Source: Meiothermus cerbereus DSM 11376 (GTDB lineage: Bacteria > Deinococcota > Deinococci > Deinococcales > Thermaceae). From it: a stretch of 64,000 nucleotides of DNA. Of this stretch, positions 1 through 9,549 are shown one piece after another. A program made the position numbers and the translations under genes. The stretch lies in NCBI RefSeq assembly GCF_000620065.1, contig NZ_JHVI01000007.1:2501-66500 (forward strand), read 5' to 3'. The notes beneath the pieces were generated by a model, which worked only from the letters and a program-made list of their open reading frames with translations, did not search any database and was not told the DNA's origin. Numbering within the stretch: the first letter of the stretch is position 1; the number at the start of each line of letters is the position of its first letter.

Positions 1-608
<608 letters not shown>

Positions 609-777
609 TTATTCCTTCCTCAGAGTTGCCCCTGAAGATATTAGGTCTATTCGTAACTACCCTGAACTTTTTCCCTCATCACTCGCGTGATGAAAAAAGC
701 GCTCAGGATAGATGTCCTTCGCTTCCTTACTACCCCTTTTTCATGATCCTCGCGCCTGACTTCGTATCAGCAGCGCA
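609..777 (-). other. Pre-rRNA leader of the 23S operon, with a stable hairpin
   Basis: This stretch lies between the inferred transcription start (about 777) and the mature 23S 5' end. On the transcribed strand it forms a clean hairpin, CATCAC-GCGA-GTGATG (677-692), with a GNRA tetraloop and an A/T-rich flank. Sequence near 610-640 probably pairs with the 3' side of 23S to make the RNase III processing stem, but the partner lies outside the window, so that is inference. Confidence 0.6.
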
Positions 778-783
778 ACGAGA

Positions 784-812
784 AGAATATCAAAGGTCTT
801 GGGATGTGTCAA
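784..812 (-). promoter_or_regulatory. Strong sigma-70-type promoter for the 23S rRNA operon
   Basis: On the minus strand there is a perfect -35 TTGACA (807-812), a 17-base spacer and a -10 TATTCT (784-789), followed by the 23S leader. This is the best promoter match in the window. Its position immediately before 23S supports an rRNA unit separate from 16S, as known in Thermus. Confidence 0.85.
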
Positions 813-1225
813 TAGGGGTCAGGGTTACGGCTAACCCCTAGCCACTTTCCCCCCTTCCTTAGCTGTTGGAGCAGTTTGCCAAGCTCCCGCACCGGCAGGC
901 CCCGCAGGGGGTTCCTGGGCCAGCACCAGACAGGCCAACCGGAAGAGGCGCTGCCGCTCGGTATGCGCCACCAACACAGGCAATCACCCCCTGACAGCAC
1001 CCGGCCCCCAGGCCCTCCCTCGTCCAGTGGGTTTAGCCCACACACGCCCTTACGCTGCTCAACCAAACTTTATCTACAATGGCCCTGTTATCGCACCCTT
1101 CACAGGCCTGGCCTGGGAGGCAAGTGTGCTGTGCAGGACACAGCAATCAAGCTTTGAGCAGTTCAATATGTGAAGAGCGCCATAAACTGATGCTTGAGCT
1201 CCGGCCTAGTGAAGTGCATTTGCCG
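813..1225. other. Intergenic stretch without a convincing gene
   Basis: This lies between the 23S promoter and the promoter of the TPR gene. No frame here has a ribosome site plus protein-like composition. On the minus strand between about 850 and 990, two adjoining frames read like protein fragments (HTERQRLFRLACLVLAQE, then GLPVRELGKLLQQL) and would need a frameshift to join. This could be the decayed 3' end of a lost gene, but I cannot name a family. Confidence 0.35.
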
Positions 1226-1253
1226 CTTGTGCCTTTTCTTCACGTGCTACAAT
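1226..1253 (+). promoter_or_regulatory. Probable promoter of the TPR-SPOR-rex genes
   Basis: A -10 box TACAAT (1248-1253) is preceded by a weak -35 CTTGTG (1226-1231) at a 16-base spacing. It sits 36 bases before the ATG of the TPR gene, which has its own ribosome site (GGAGA). No other -10-like box closer to the gene looks better. Confidence 0.5.
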
Positions 1254-1289
1254 AGGCCGCAAGATGGACTTTAGCTTGAAGGAGACGCT

Positions 1290-2732
1290 ATGAAACAACT
1301 TTTGTGCGCGGCGCTTCTTATTGTTTCGCTGGGTTGGGCGCAACAAAACCAGCCGACGCCTGCTATTCAGCAGCCCCTGCAACAGGCCCAGGCTGCCCTC
1401 GAGGCCGGGCGTCTCAACGAAGCCGTGCAGGGCTTTGAAGCCGTAATTGCCCGCGATTTCTCCAACTACAGCGCACACTTTGGTTTGGGGCTGGCCCTGT
1501 ACCGCCTGGGCGATTTGCGGGGCGCTGCCTTCGAGTTTGTCCAGTTAACCATTCTCGATCCCAATCGCTTTGAAGGCTGGTTCAACCTGGGGGTGGTACG
1601 TGACCGCCAGGGCCAGGCTGCCGAAGCCGCCCAAGCCTTTGCCAGGGCAATTGAGGTCAGTGAGAAAGCCGGCCTGAGTGCCAGCGAACTAAAGCCTGCT
1701 TATGTAGGCCAGGTTAAGGCCTTACGCACACAGGGGCAATACGAAGCCGCTGCTGCTGCCGCCCGCAAAGGTCTGGAAAAAATGCCCGGCGACGCCGAGC
1801 TGACCTCGCTGCTGGCCGATAGCCTGGTCAAGGCCAACAAGCCCCTCGAGGCCCTACCCGTGCTGTATCAGATTTTGAACAACGACCCCGCCAACCTGCA
1901 GGCCATCTCGCAAATCGCCGACATCTATATTGCCCAGGGGCTGCCCCTGCGGGCCCAGCGCGAGATCGAGCGGGGCCTGGAAGCAGCCAAAGATAACGCC
2001 GTCCGGGCCCAACTGCTGCTCAAAAAATCCAGCCTGCAACAGGGCCGCGAACAACAGGCCTCCCTTCAGGAAGCCATCCGTCTTGACCCCAAGCTATGGG
2101 CGGCTCATTACAACCTGGGCGTAGCCCGCCTGCGCGATGGCAACGCACGGGGAGCTTTGGATTCCTTCCAGAATGCTTATGCCCAAAACCCCGATGAGCC
2201 CAAGGTGCTGCTGGGTCTGGCTACAACCTACGACCGCTTAGGCCAGGCTGCCGAGGCAGGTCGCTTTGCCGAAATGGCCGTCAAAACCAGCCAGGGCGCT
2301 GAAAAGCTAGAAGCCTTGTTCCTGCTAGGCAAGTCTTCATACGCCCTGCGCCGTTACAGCGAAGCTGTTGAGGCGCTTTTGCAGGTAACCCAACAAAAAC
2401 CCGACCATGCCGAAGCCTGGTTCTTCCTTGGGGTGGCACAGTTTAGCCTCAAGGATTATGCCGCTGCCGCTGCGTCGCTTGAAAAAGCCCAAGCCCTGGC
2501 TCCAAGTGCCGCAACCGCGGCCAACCTTGGCGCAGCGCTCTACTCCGCAGGCAAATACTCCGATGCGGAGCGGGTGCTTTCTCAAGCCGTAGCACTGGAT
2601 GGCCGCAATGCCGTGGCATGGTACAACCTGGGCCTCACCCTGCGCTCACTGGGCCGGGTGGCCGAAGCCCGACGGGCCTGGCAACGTTCGGCCGACCTGG
2701 GCTATGCACCCGCCCGGGACTTATTGCGGTAG
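1290..2732 (+). CDS. Secreted or periplasmic TPR-repeat protein
   Basis: The 480-residue protein starts with a typical signal peptide (MKQLLCAALLIVSLGWAQQ), then consists almost entirely of tetratricopeptide repeats from about residue 30 to the C-terminus. Recurrent signatures are visible, such as 'WFNLGVVRDRQGQAAEA' and 'AWYNLGLTLRSLGRVAEA'. TPR arrays are protein-interaction scaffolds; the client is unknown. The start is set by the upstream AAGGAGAC. The SPOR gene follows after 9 bases and probably shares the transcript, so a role in envelope assembly or division is possible, but that rests on context only. The signal lacks a lipobox cysteine, so the protein is secreted rather than lipidated. 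Confidence 0.8.
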   Translation: MKQLLCAALLIVSLGWAQQNQPTPAIQQPLQQAQAALEAGRLNEAVQGFEAVIARDFSNYSAHFGLGLALYRLGDLRGAAFEFVQLTILDPNRFEGWFNLGVVRDRQGQAAEAAQAFARAIEVSEKAGLSASELKPAYVGQVKALRTQGQYEAAAAAARKGLEKMPGDAELTSLLADSLVKANKPLEALPVLYQILNNDPANLQAISQIADIYIAQGLPLRAQREIERGLEAAKDNAVRAQLLLKKSSLQQGREQQASLQEAIRLDPKLWAAHYNLGVARLRDGNARGALDSFQNAYAQNPDEPKVLLGLATTYDRLGQAAEAGRFAEMAVKTSQGAEKLEALFLLGKSSYALRRYSEAVEALLQVTQQKPDHAEAWFFLGVAQFSLKDYAAAAASLEKAQALAPSAATAANLGAALYSAGKYSDAERVLSQAVALDGRNAVAWYNLGLTLRSLGRVAEARRAWQRSADLGYAPARDLLR

Positions 2733-2741
2733 ATTGATGGC

Positions 2742-3635
2742 ATGGGTTGGATTCGAGCGAACTGGCTGGATGCGCTGATTTTCCTCTTGGTTGCAGCCAT
2801 TATGGCAGGTGTGGTGTTTTTCCTGGTTGGGGTGAACCCCTTTAGCGGGCCGCAAGGGAGCCAGTCGCCCCCTTCGAGTGTTTCGCCGAGTGCACAGCAA
2901 CCCACGCCGCCCTCACCAACACCCCAGAGCGCCCCCACAACCGCAAAGCCCCCGCAGCAAACCCCCACTCCGCCTCAAGCGAAGCCCCAGGCAGAGCCCG
3001 AGGCTGTGGTTACAGTGTTGCCCGTTCCGCAATCGCCCCCAGCCCCCTCACCTGCTGGCAAGCCTGTCCCGGCACCGCCCAAAGTAGAAGAACGGAAAAC
3101 CGCCAGCCCCCAGCAAGCCCGCCCCACACCTATTGCAAAAGCCGAGCGCCCGAACCTGACCGCTGAGGCAGGGAATGGCTGGAGGGTGGTGGTGGGTTCA
3201 TTTAGCAACCGCGAAAACGCCGAGCGCCTGGCCACGACCTTGCGTCAGCAAGGGTATCCGGCGGGCCTCGAGGCCAGCGATGACCTGACCCGGGTTTGGG
3301 TCGGCCCCTACAGCCAGGCTCGAGCCCGCGCCGTCGCCGATACCCTTGGCCAGTACCAACCACAAGTAGGGCGGGTTCCGGCCACCAACCCGGCTTCGCC
3401 TGCACCGCCTCAAAGCGAAACCGGGGCTGCAACCAGCCGTTACCTTCAGGTTGGGGCTTTCCGCAGCGCCCAGAGTGCCCAGGCAGTCATCGAAGCTGTA
3501 CGACAGGCAGGCTACCCGGTGGTGCTGCTGCAGGAGGGCGGCCTGGTTAAGGTACGGGTAGGGCCCCTGGAAGATACCGCCGCGGCTGCAGCGGACCTGC
3601 GAACCAGGGGCCTCGAGGTTTTGGAGGTTCGCTAG
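2742..3635 (+). CDS. Membrane-anchored SPOR-domain protein
   Basis: The 297-residue protein has one N-terminal transmembrane helix (about residues 9-31), a long proline/glutamine/alanine-rich linker (about 35-140), and two SPOR-like repeats (about 146-198 and 230-295; 'WRVVVGSFSNRENAERLATTL' and 'YLQVGAFRSAQSAQAVIEAV'). SPOR domains bind denuded septal peptidoglycan, so the likely role is at the division site, with the linker spanning the periplasm. It follows the TPR gene by 9 bases and precedes rex by 22 bases. No catalytic domain is visible. Confidence 0.8.
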   Translation: MGWIRANWLDALIFLLVAAIMAGVVFFLVGVNPFSGPQGSQSPPSSVSPSAQQPTPPSPTPQSAPTTAKPPQQTPTPPQAKPQAEPEAVVTVLPVPQSPPAPSPAGKPVPAPPKVEERKTASPQQARPTPIAKAERPNLTAEAGNGWRVVVGSFSNRENAERLATTLRQQGYPAGLEASDDLTRVWVGPYSQARARAVADTLGQYQPQVGRVPATNPASPAPPQSETGAATSRYLQVGAFRSAQSAQAVIEAVRQAGYPVVLLQEGGLVKVRVGPLEDTAAAAADLRTRGLEVLEVR

Positions 3636-3657
3636 ATGCACCCAACAGGAGTTGCCA

Positions 3658-4299
3658 ATGGCTAAAGTACCCAGTGCGGCCATCTCTCGTCTGGTCACTT
3701 ACTTGCGGATTTTAGAAGACCTCGAGGCCAGGGGTATCAACCGCACCTCCTCCGAACAGCTAGCCGAAGAAGCCCAGGTTACCGCCTTTCAGGTACGCAA
3801 AGACCTCTCCTACTTTGGCAGCTATGGCACCCGGGGAGTGGGCTACACGGTACAGGTTTTGCGCCGTGAGCTGCGGCAAATCCTGGGCCTGAACCGCCGC
3901 TGGGGGCTCTGCATTGTGGGCATGGGTCGGTTGGGTCAGGCTATTGCTGACTACCCTGGTTTTAGTGAGATTTTCGAACTGCGGGGTCTCTTCGACCGTG
4001 ATCCCTCCAAAATCACCACCACCTTCCGGGGTTTGCAGGTTGAAAGCATGGACAACCTGCCGCGGGCCGTGGCCGAAAGACGCATCGATTTCGGCCTTCT
4101 GGCAGTTCCTGCTGATTCGGCCCAGGCTGTAGCCGACCGTCTGGTAGAGTCAGGGATAAAGGGTATCCTGAACTTCGCTCCAGCAGTTCTGGAAGTGCCC
4201 AAGGAAGTAGCGGTGGAGAACGTAGACTTTCTGGCCGGGCTTAGCCGGCTCTCGTTCTTCGTCTTGAACCCCAAATGGAGAGAGGAGATGATCGGATGA
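3658..4299 (+). CDS. rex: Redox-sensing transcriptional repressor Rex
   Basis: Rex senses the NADH/NAD+ ratio and represses fermentation or respiration genes when NADH is low. The protein (213 residues) has an N-terminal winged helix (about 1-80, with 'VTAFQVRKDLSYFGSYGTRGVGY', the conserved Rex DNA-binding region), a Rossmann fold with GMGRLGQA, and the C-terminal domain-swapped helix. It closely resembles Thermus Rex as I remember it. The ATG at 3658 is preferred over the TTG at 3652 because AGGAG (3647-3651) is well spaced for the ATG. Its stop overlaps the start of the next gene (ATGA), so the two are translationally coupled. Confidence 0.93.
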   Translation: MAKVPSAAISRLVTYLRILEDLEARGINRTSSEQLAEEAQVTAFQVRKDLSYFGSYGTRGVGYTVQVLRRELRQILGLNRRWGLCIVGMGRLGQAIADYPGFSEIFELRGLFDRDPSKITTTFRGLQVESMDNLPRAVAERRIDFGLLAVPADSAQAVADRLVESGIKGILNFAPAVLEVPKEVAVENVDFLAGLSRLSFFVLNPKWREEMIG

Positions 4300-4688
4300 A
4301 AAAGTTCATTGTGCTGGTAGTAGCCGCTTTTGCACTGGCTGGCTGCAGCAATTTTGTTAGCGACTTTGGGATTCCCACGGTGCGCTTTCACGCCGTATCG
4401 TTCGGGCCAGCAGGTAGCGGCTACGAGGTGGTTTTTGAGGTACAACCCTACCCGGGAAGCCCATCGGCGTATGTTACCCAGGTCAACACCAACGGGCCAG
4501 TTCTGTCTGGATTTGGCGTACCCGAATGCCCGTCTCAAACCACACCAGACGGCTGCCCCAAGCAAACCATAAAGCTCACCTTTAGTGCCAATCCAGGCAC
4601 CCTGGACATCACCGGCTATGTAGCCCAAAGTCTAAACGGTACAACGCGTTCCATTATTCTACCTGCCCCAGTACGCATAAATCCATAA
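4296..4688 (+). CDS. Small lipoprotein of unknown function
   Basis: This 130-residue protein begins with a lipoprotein signal (MKKFIVLVVAAFALAGC) with the lipobox LAGC, so it should be anchored to a membrane. The mature part looks like one beta-sandwich-type domain with two cysteines (PECPSQTTPDGCP) that could form a disulfide. The ATG overlaps the rex stop (ATGA at 4296-4299), and AGAGGAG lies 8 bases before it, which excludes the upstream ATG at 4275. I do not recognise the family. Co-translation with rex suggests co-regulation but not function. Confidence 0.7.
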   Translation: MKKFIVLVVAAFALAGCSNFVSDFGIPTVRFHAVSFGPAGSGYEVVFEVQPYPGSPSAYVTQVNTNGPVLSGFGVPECPSQTTPDGCPKQTIKLTFSANPGTLDITGYVAQSLNGTTRSIILPAPVRINP

Positions 4689-4822
4689 GGCAAAGCATTT
4701 GCAGAATGTCCTTGCAGCAATGGTCGGCATCTCCAGGTTTCTATGCTGGCCTTGTATGTTTTGGAGGGCCCCATTCCAGCCAAGCCCTAACAGCGGGCCT
4801 AACGTAGCTAGCGGCTGTCATG

Positions 4823-4844
4823 TAGTCTTCAACTAGTCTTCAAC
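4823..4844 (+). repeat. Perfect 11-bp tandem duplication upstream of the prenyl synthase gene
   Basis: TAGTCTTCAAC occurs twice with no spacer. It lies in the 292-base gap between the lipoprotein gene and the prenyl diphosphate synthase, about 125 bases before the latter's -10. Eleven bases is about one helical turn, as for tandem regulator sites, but it does not fit the CarH-type repeat seen at 20760-20815. I see no gene or tRNA in the rest of 4689-4944. Confidence 0.45.
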
Positions 4845-4944
4845 GTACATATTGCAACATCCACAGGGCTTCTTGCCGGGATTGCGTAAATCACATCAGC
4901 AGTGCTGCCCTTATGCCCGAGCCGGTCAATAGGGACGAGAGCCC

Positions 4945-4973
4945 CGGTTGTGCAGGGGGATGGGGGCTATAAT
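4945..4973 (+). promoter_or_regulatory. Promoter with perfect -10 box, predicted leaderless transcript
   Basis: The -10 TATAAT (4968-4973) ends 7 bases before the ATG at 4981, so transcription should start at or within a base or two of the start codon. The -35 is weak (CGGTTG, 4945-4950, 17-base spacer). There is no Shine-Dalgarno sequence, which fits a leaderless mRNA as common in Thermus and Deinococcus. Confidence 0.65.
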
Positions 4974-4980
4974 CATTCAG

Positions 4981-5940
4981 ATGAGCATCAAGTCCTTCAC
5001 CCTCGACCTTGAAACCCAGCTATCCGAGTTTGAATCACGCTTGCGGGATGTCGTTCGGTCGGAGGTGGAGTTTGTCCAGCTCATTGAAGAAGAGCTGGTA
5101 ACTGCAGGGGGAAAGCGTGTGCGGCCCCGGCTGGTTTTTTTGGCCAGTAACGCCCTGGGGGGTGTACCAGGCGCCATGGAGCTAGCCCTGGCGGTAGAGC
5201 TGTTACACTCGGCCTCGCTCTTACACGACGATCTGGTAGACGACGCCGAGACCCGGCGCGGCAAGGAAGCTGCTTTTCGCAAGTATGGCAACGCGGTCTC
5301 GGTGCTATCGGGCGACTACCTGCTGTCGCGGCTGATGGCCCTGCTGGCCCAGACCGGGCGTATGGAGCTGGTAGCCATGTTTGCCGAAACGGCCCGGCAG
5401 CTCTCCGAAGCAGAGGTGCTGCAGTTTCAGGTGGCAGCGCTGCACGATTACTCGCTGGAGAACTACGAGCGCATCATCGACGGCAAAACCGCCTCGGTCA
5501 TGCGGGTCGCCTGCGAAGGGGCCGCGGTGCTGGGGGATGTGCCCCCAGTTCAACGCGAGGCCCTGGCCCGCTTTGGCTCCTTGTATGGCCAGGCTTTTCA
5601 GATGCGCGATGACTACCTGGATCTGATGGGCACAACCGAGGTGCTGGGCAAGCCGGCAGGCGGGGATGTGCGCGAGGGCAAAGTTACACTCATCACCCTG
5701 CGGCTGCTGGAGGCCTACCCCGACGAAGTGGGGGCCATCTTCAAGCGCCGGGCCAGCAAAGCCGACGATATTGCCCGATTGCAAGAGTTGGCTGTGCTTT
5801 CGGGAGCCGACCTCGAGGTCATCCATGCCATTGCAATGCGGGTGGAGCAGGCCATTGCGGCCCTGCGGGCCCTCCCCCCTTCGGCCTACCGAGATGAGCT
5901 CGAGGCCCTGGCCCAGCGCGAGCTGGTGCGGGTCAGCTAA
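4981..5940 (+). CDS. Trans-polyprenyl diphosphate synthase, probably long-chain (octaprenyl type)
   Basis: The enzyme condenses isopentenyl diphosphate onto allylic primers. Both aspartate-rich motifs are visible: LLHDDLVDDAETRRGK and MRDDYLDLMG. The residue five positions before the first DDxxD is alanine (HSASLLHDD), which in this family favours long chains; short-chain enzymes carry a bulky residue there. The likely product is therefore the octaprenyl side chain of menaquinone-8, although a role as the geranylgeranyl diphosphate source for the nearby carotenoid genes cannot be excluded. The protein is 319 residues, normal for the family. The start is set by the leaderless promoter; upstream in-frame codons lie within or before the -10 box. 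Confidence 0.85.
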   Translation: MSIKSFTLDLETQLSEFESRLRDVVRSEVEFVQLIEEELVTAGGKRVRPRLVFLASNALGGVPGAMELALAVELLHSASLLHDDLVDDAETRRGKEAAFRKYGNAVSVLSGDYLLSRLMALLAQTGRMELVAMFAETARQLSEAEVLQFQVAALHDYSLENYERIIDGKTASVMRVACEGAAVLGDVPPVQREALARFGSLYGQAFQMRDDYLDLMGTTEVLGKPAGGDVREGKVTLITLRLLEAYPDEVGAIFKRRASKADDIARLQELAVLSGADLEVIHAIAMRVEQAIAALRALPPSAYRDELEALAQRELVRVS

Positions 5941-6047
5941 CCCCGCTCGAGGCTGCAAAAAAATGGCTCCCTTCGGTTTGGGCGCATCCATGACAAACCA
6001 CCAGGCCTGACGCCGGGCCGGGTGCGGTGGGGTCCTTCAGGCGATGC

Positions 6048-6407
6048 CTATCCATCTACTGGCGTAGGTTTGCCATGTTCATCAACAGCCACGTAGGTCA
6101 GGTTGCCCTTGGTCGCCAGTACCTTGGGCTCGCGCAGGTTTTCGCGGTAGACCTCGACCTCTACCGTCAGTGAGGTGCGGCCCACCCGCACCACCCTGGC
6201 CTCCACTTCCAGCAAATCGCCCACCTTGATGGGCACCTCAAACACCACCTCACCCACCCGAACGGTCACACAGCGTTTGCGGGCGTGACGAATGGCCGCG
6301 TAGGAACCCACCTTATCCATCAGGCCCAGTACAAAACCCCCAAAAGCGTTGCCGCCGGGGTTGGCGTGCTCAGGAAAAACCAGTTCAAGGGTACGGGCTT
6401 CACTCAT
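6048..6407 (-). CDS. Hotdog-fold acyl-CoA thioesterase (YciA/BACH type)
   Basis: The 119-residue protein has the hotdog signature of acyl-CoA hydrolases: 'HANPGGNAFGGFVLGLMDKVG', with the conserved NPxGxxFGG and the active-site aspartate, followed by 'RVGEVVFEVPIKVGDLLEVEA'. It hydrolyses acyl-CoA thioesters in the cytoplasm; the chain preference cannot be read from sequence. AAGGTGAT lies just before the ATG. It is convergent with the prenyl synthase and divergent from gdhA. Confidence 0.82.
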   Translation of the reverse strand: MSEARTLELVFPEHANPGGNAFGGFVLGLMDKVGSYAAIRHARKRCVTVRVGEVVFEVPIKVGDLLEVEARVVRVGRTSLTVEVEVYRENLREPKVLATKGNLTYVAVDEHGKPTPVDG

Positions 6408-6585
6408 ATCATCACCTTTGACAGCCTACCGGGTTGGTGCAAAGCTCGGCAATGCCGACCAGTCCAGCTCACCCTGTCGGCTTGGAAGCTTGGGGCAGGT
6501 ATACTCATAGGCGTTGAAAATAGGGGCAAACGCCCAGTCCAAACTGTGCCACAATAGCCCTGCTTTACATCACGGAGGTCTCACA

Positions 6586-7860
6586 ATGCCACTCAGAAAC
6601 GCCTACCGCCCCCCTGGAGACTCGAGCCTGTGGGATAGTTTTTTACGCCGCCTCGAGGCCACCATCCAGGTAGCCAAAATTCACCCCGCTACCATCCAGT
6701 ACCTGACCCACCCCAAACGCATGGTGGGCATCTCGCTGCCGGTGGTGATGGACGATGGGGCCGTGCGCAACTTTACCGCCTACCGGGTGATTCACAACAT
6801 CGCCCGCGGCCCTGCGCTGGGGGGCGTGCGCTACCACCCCGAGGTGGGGCTGGGCCAGACCTGCGGCATGGCGGCCTGGATGACCCTGAAATCGGCGGTG
6901 TTTGGCCTGCCCTTTGGCGGCTCGGCAGGGGGGGTGACGGTAGAACCCGCCAAGCTCTCGAGGCGGGAGCTCGAGCGCCTTTCGCGCCGTTACGTGACCG
7001 AGCTTATCGAACTCATCGGGCCGGACGAAGACGTGCTGGCCCCCGATGTGGGCACCAACGCCACCGTAATGGCCTGGTTCCAGGACACCTTTACCATGAC
7101 CCGGGGCCAGACCGCCCTCAGCGCCGTAACTGGCAAGCCCACCCAACTCGGCGGGGTGGCCGTCCGCGATGAAGGCGGCGGGCAGGGCCTGGTGTATGCC
7201 CTCGCCGACCTGGCCCAGGTAAAGGGCTGGCCGGTGGACGGGGCCAGCATGGCCATTCAGGGCTTTGGACAGGTGGGTAGCGCAGTGGCCCGCTATGCGG
7301 TCAAGGAAGGGCTCAAGGTGGTGGCGGTCTCCACCAGCCGGGGTGGCGTGTACAACCCCGAGGGGCTGGATGTGGTCGCCCTCGAGCAGCACTACGCCCA
7401 GCACGGCCACCTCGAGGGTTTCCCCGGAGGACGGTTTATCACCAATCACGAGTTGCTTACGCTAAAGGTGAACTATCTGGTTCCTGCTGCCATAGAGGGC
7501 GTTATCCATGAGCACAACGCCCAGCAAATTACCGCCCAGGTGGTGCTGGAGGGGGCCAACGGGGCCATCACCCCTGAGGCCGAGTACCTGCTCAAGCTCC
7601 AGGGCGTCCAGGTTGTGCCCGACATCCTGGCCAACGGCGGGGGCCTGGTGCTCTCGTACCTCGAGTGGGTGCAAGACCTCTCTATGTTCTTCTTCGAAGA
7701 GGTGGAGATTCAACAAAAACTTCGCGAATTTATCCATCAAAGCCTGCAAGCCGTGCTCGAGCGGGCCAAACCCCTCCAGGGCGACCTGCGGGCCGGCGCG
7801 TATGCCCTGGCCGTCGAGCGCATCAACGAGGCCAGCCGCCTGCGGGGCGTCTACCCCTGA
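6586..7860 (+). CDS. gdhA: Glutamate dehydrogenase-like regulatory subunit GdhA (catalytic lysines lost)
   Basis: The 424-residue protein matches glutamate dehydrogenase along its whole length, including the Rossmann motif 'GFGQVGSA'. However, two conserved active-site lysines are replaced: GPALGG has Leu78 where the neighbour GdhB has Lys79 (GPAKGG), and FGGSAGG has Ala114 where GdhB has the catalytic Lys115 (YGGGKGG). It should therefore be inactive alone. In Thermus thermophilus the equivalent GdhA is a regulatory partner of GdhB and mediates leucine activation. The ATG at 6586 follows GGAGG. gdhB follows after 57 bases, consistent with one operon and a hetero-oligomer. Confidence 0.9.
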   Translation: MPLRNAYRPPGDSSLWDSFLRRLEATIQVAKIHPATIQYLTHPKRMVGISLPVVMDDGAVRNFTAYRVIHNIARGPALGGVRYHPEVGLGQTCGMAAWMTLKSAVFGLPFGGSAGGVTVEPAKLSRRELERLSRRYVTELIELIGPDEDVLAPDVGTNATVMAWFQDTFTMTRGQTALSAVTGKPTQLGGVAVRDEGGGQGLVYALADLAQVKGWPVDGASMAIQGFGQVGSAVARYAVKEGLKVVAVSTSRGGVYNPEGLDVVALEQHYAQHGHLEGFPGGRFITNHELLTLKVNYLVPAAIEGVIHEHNAQQITAQVVLEGANGAITPEAEYLLKLQGVQVVPDILANGGGLVLSYLEWVQDLSMFFFEEVEIQQKLREFIHQSLQAVLERAKPLQGDLRAGAYALAVERINEASRLRGVYP

Positions 7861-7917
7861 TGGCTAAAAAGCCACTACTCTCACACATCAGCCAGCACCC
7901 GTTATCCGGAGGAACGT

Positions 7918-9194
<1,277 letters not shown>

Positions 9195-9195
<1 letters not shown>

Positions 9196-9352
9196 TACCG
9201 GATTCAAAAAGATAATCTTCAAACAAAAAGCGCTAAGAGGCTATCTTTTTGAATCCTAGAGCACACCCCTCGCTGCGCTCGGCGAAGAAAGCGTATCCCT
9301 TCGGTCGGGTTAGTTCGTCACCGTTCGGTGACGAACTAACCGAATCTGGTAT
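9195..9352. mobile_element. MITE-like element of about 158 bp
   Basis: The segment is bounded by 11-bp inverted ends, ATACCGGATTC (9195-9205) and GAATCTGGTAT (9342-9352), with one mismatch. Inside the left end is a perfect 15-bp inverted repeat, GGATTCAAAAAGATA (9200-9214) with its complement at 9242-9256. Near the right end is a perfect 16-bp hairpin (9308-9323 with 9326-9341, loop TT). It has no coding capacity. It begins at the gdhB stop codon, so it may also serve as that gene's terminator. A related but shorter structure appears at 63848-63947. Classification as a MITE is inference from structure. Confidence 0.5.
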
Positions 9353-9444
9353 AAGGCCTGCATCGGGCCAGCCATAGGGGAAACAAAGTTTGAGGGTTTC
9401 CACGGGCCTGCCTTGCCTTTGGGAGCCCTCATCGCGCTTCCCAC

Positions 9445-9473
9445 AATTTCTCCGCACACAGTGCGGAGAAATT
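9445..9473. repeat. 13-bp perfect hairpin
   Basis: AATTTCTCCGCAC (9445-9457) pairs perfectly with 9461-9473 across an ACA loop. It lies between the MITE-like element and the next hairpin, so 9195-9506 is a run of consecutive inverted repeats without a gene. It could act as a bidirectional transcription barrier. Confidence 0.6.
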
Positions 9474-9474
9474 T

Positions 9475-9506
9475 ACCCAGTACAGCAAAAACCCGCTGTA
9501 CTGGGT
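9475..9506. repeat. Dispersed hairpin repeat (copy 1), ACCCAGTACAGC type
   Basis: ACCCAGTACAGC (9475-9486) is followed after eight bases (AAAAACCC) by its complement GCTGTACTGGGT (9495-9506). A second copy with the same left arm and an A-rich loop lies at 63959-63990. Two copies 54 kb apart in intergenic DNA indicate a dispersed repeat family. Confidence 0.6.
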
Positions 9507-9537
9507 ATTCGTGGGAACCGCTCTCATCGCTTTGGCG

Positions 9538-9543
9538 TATGCT
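9538..9543 (+). promoter_or_regulatory. -10 box (TATGCT) of a predicted leaderless GNAT gene
   Basis: TATGCT ends 6 bases before the GTG at 9550. No Shine-Dalgarno sequence precedes the GTG, and the in-frame ATG further upstream (9511 region) lies within the previous hairpin zone. The -35 region is weak. Confidence 0.45.
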
Positions 9544-9549
9544 AAAAGC

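Noticed and set aside
850-1140. Possible remnant of a transposase or other gene on the minus strand
   Set aside because: Two protein-like fragments in different frames can be joined only by an assumed frameshift, and no family signature, ends or target duplication are visible.
4842-4880. A second CarH-type repeat array upstream of the prenyl synthase
   Set aside because: A few ACA-containing words occur but not at 11-base spacing, and most miss two or more consensus bases.
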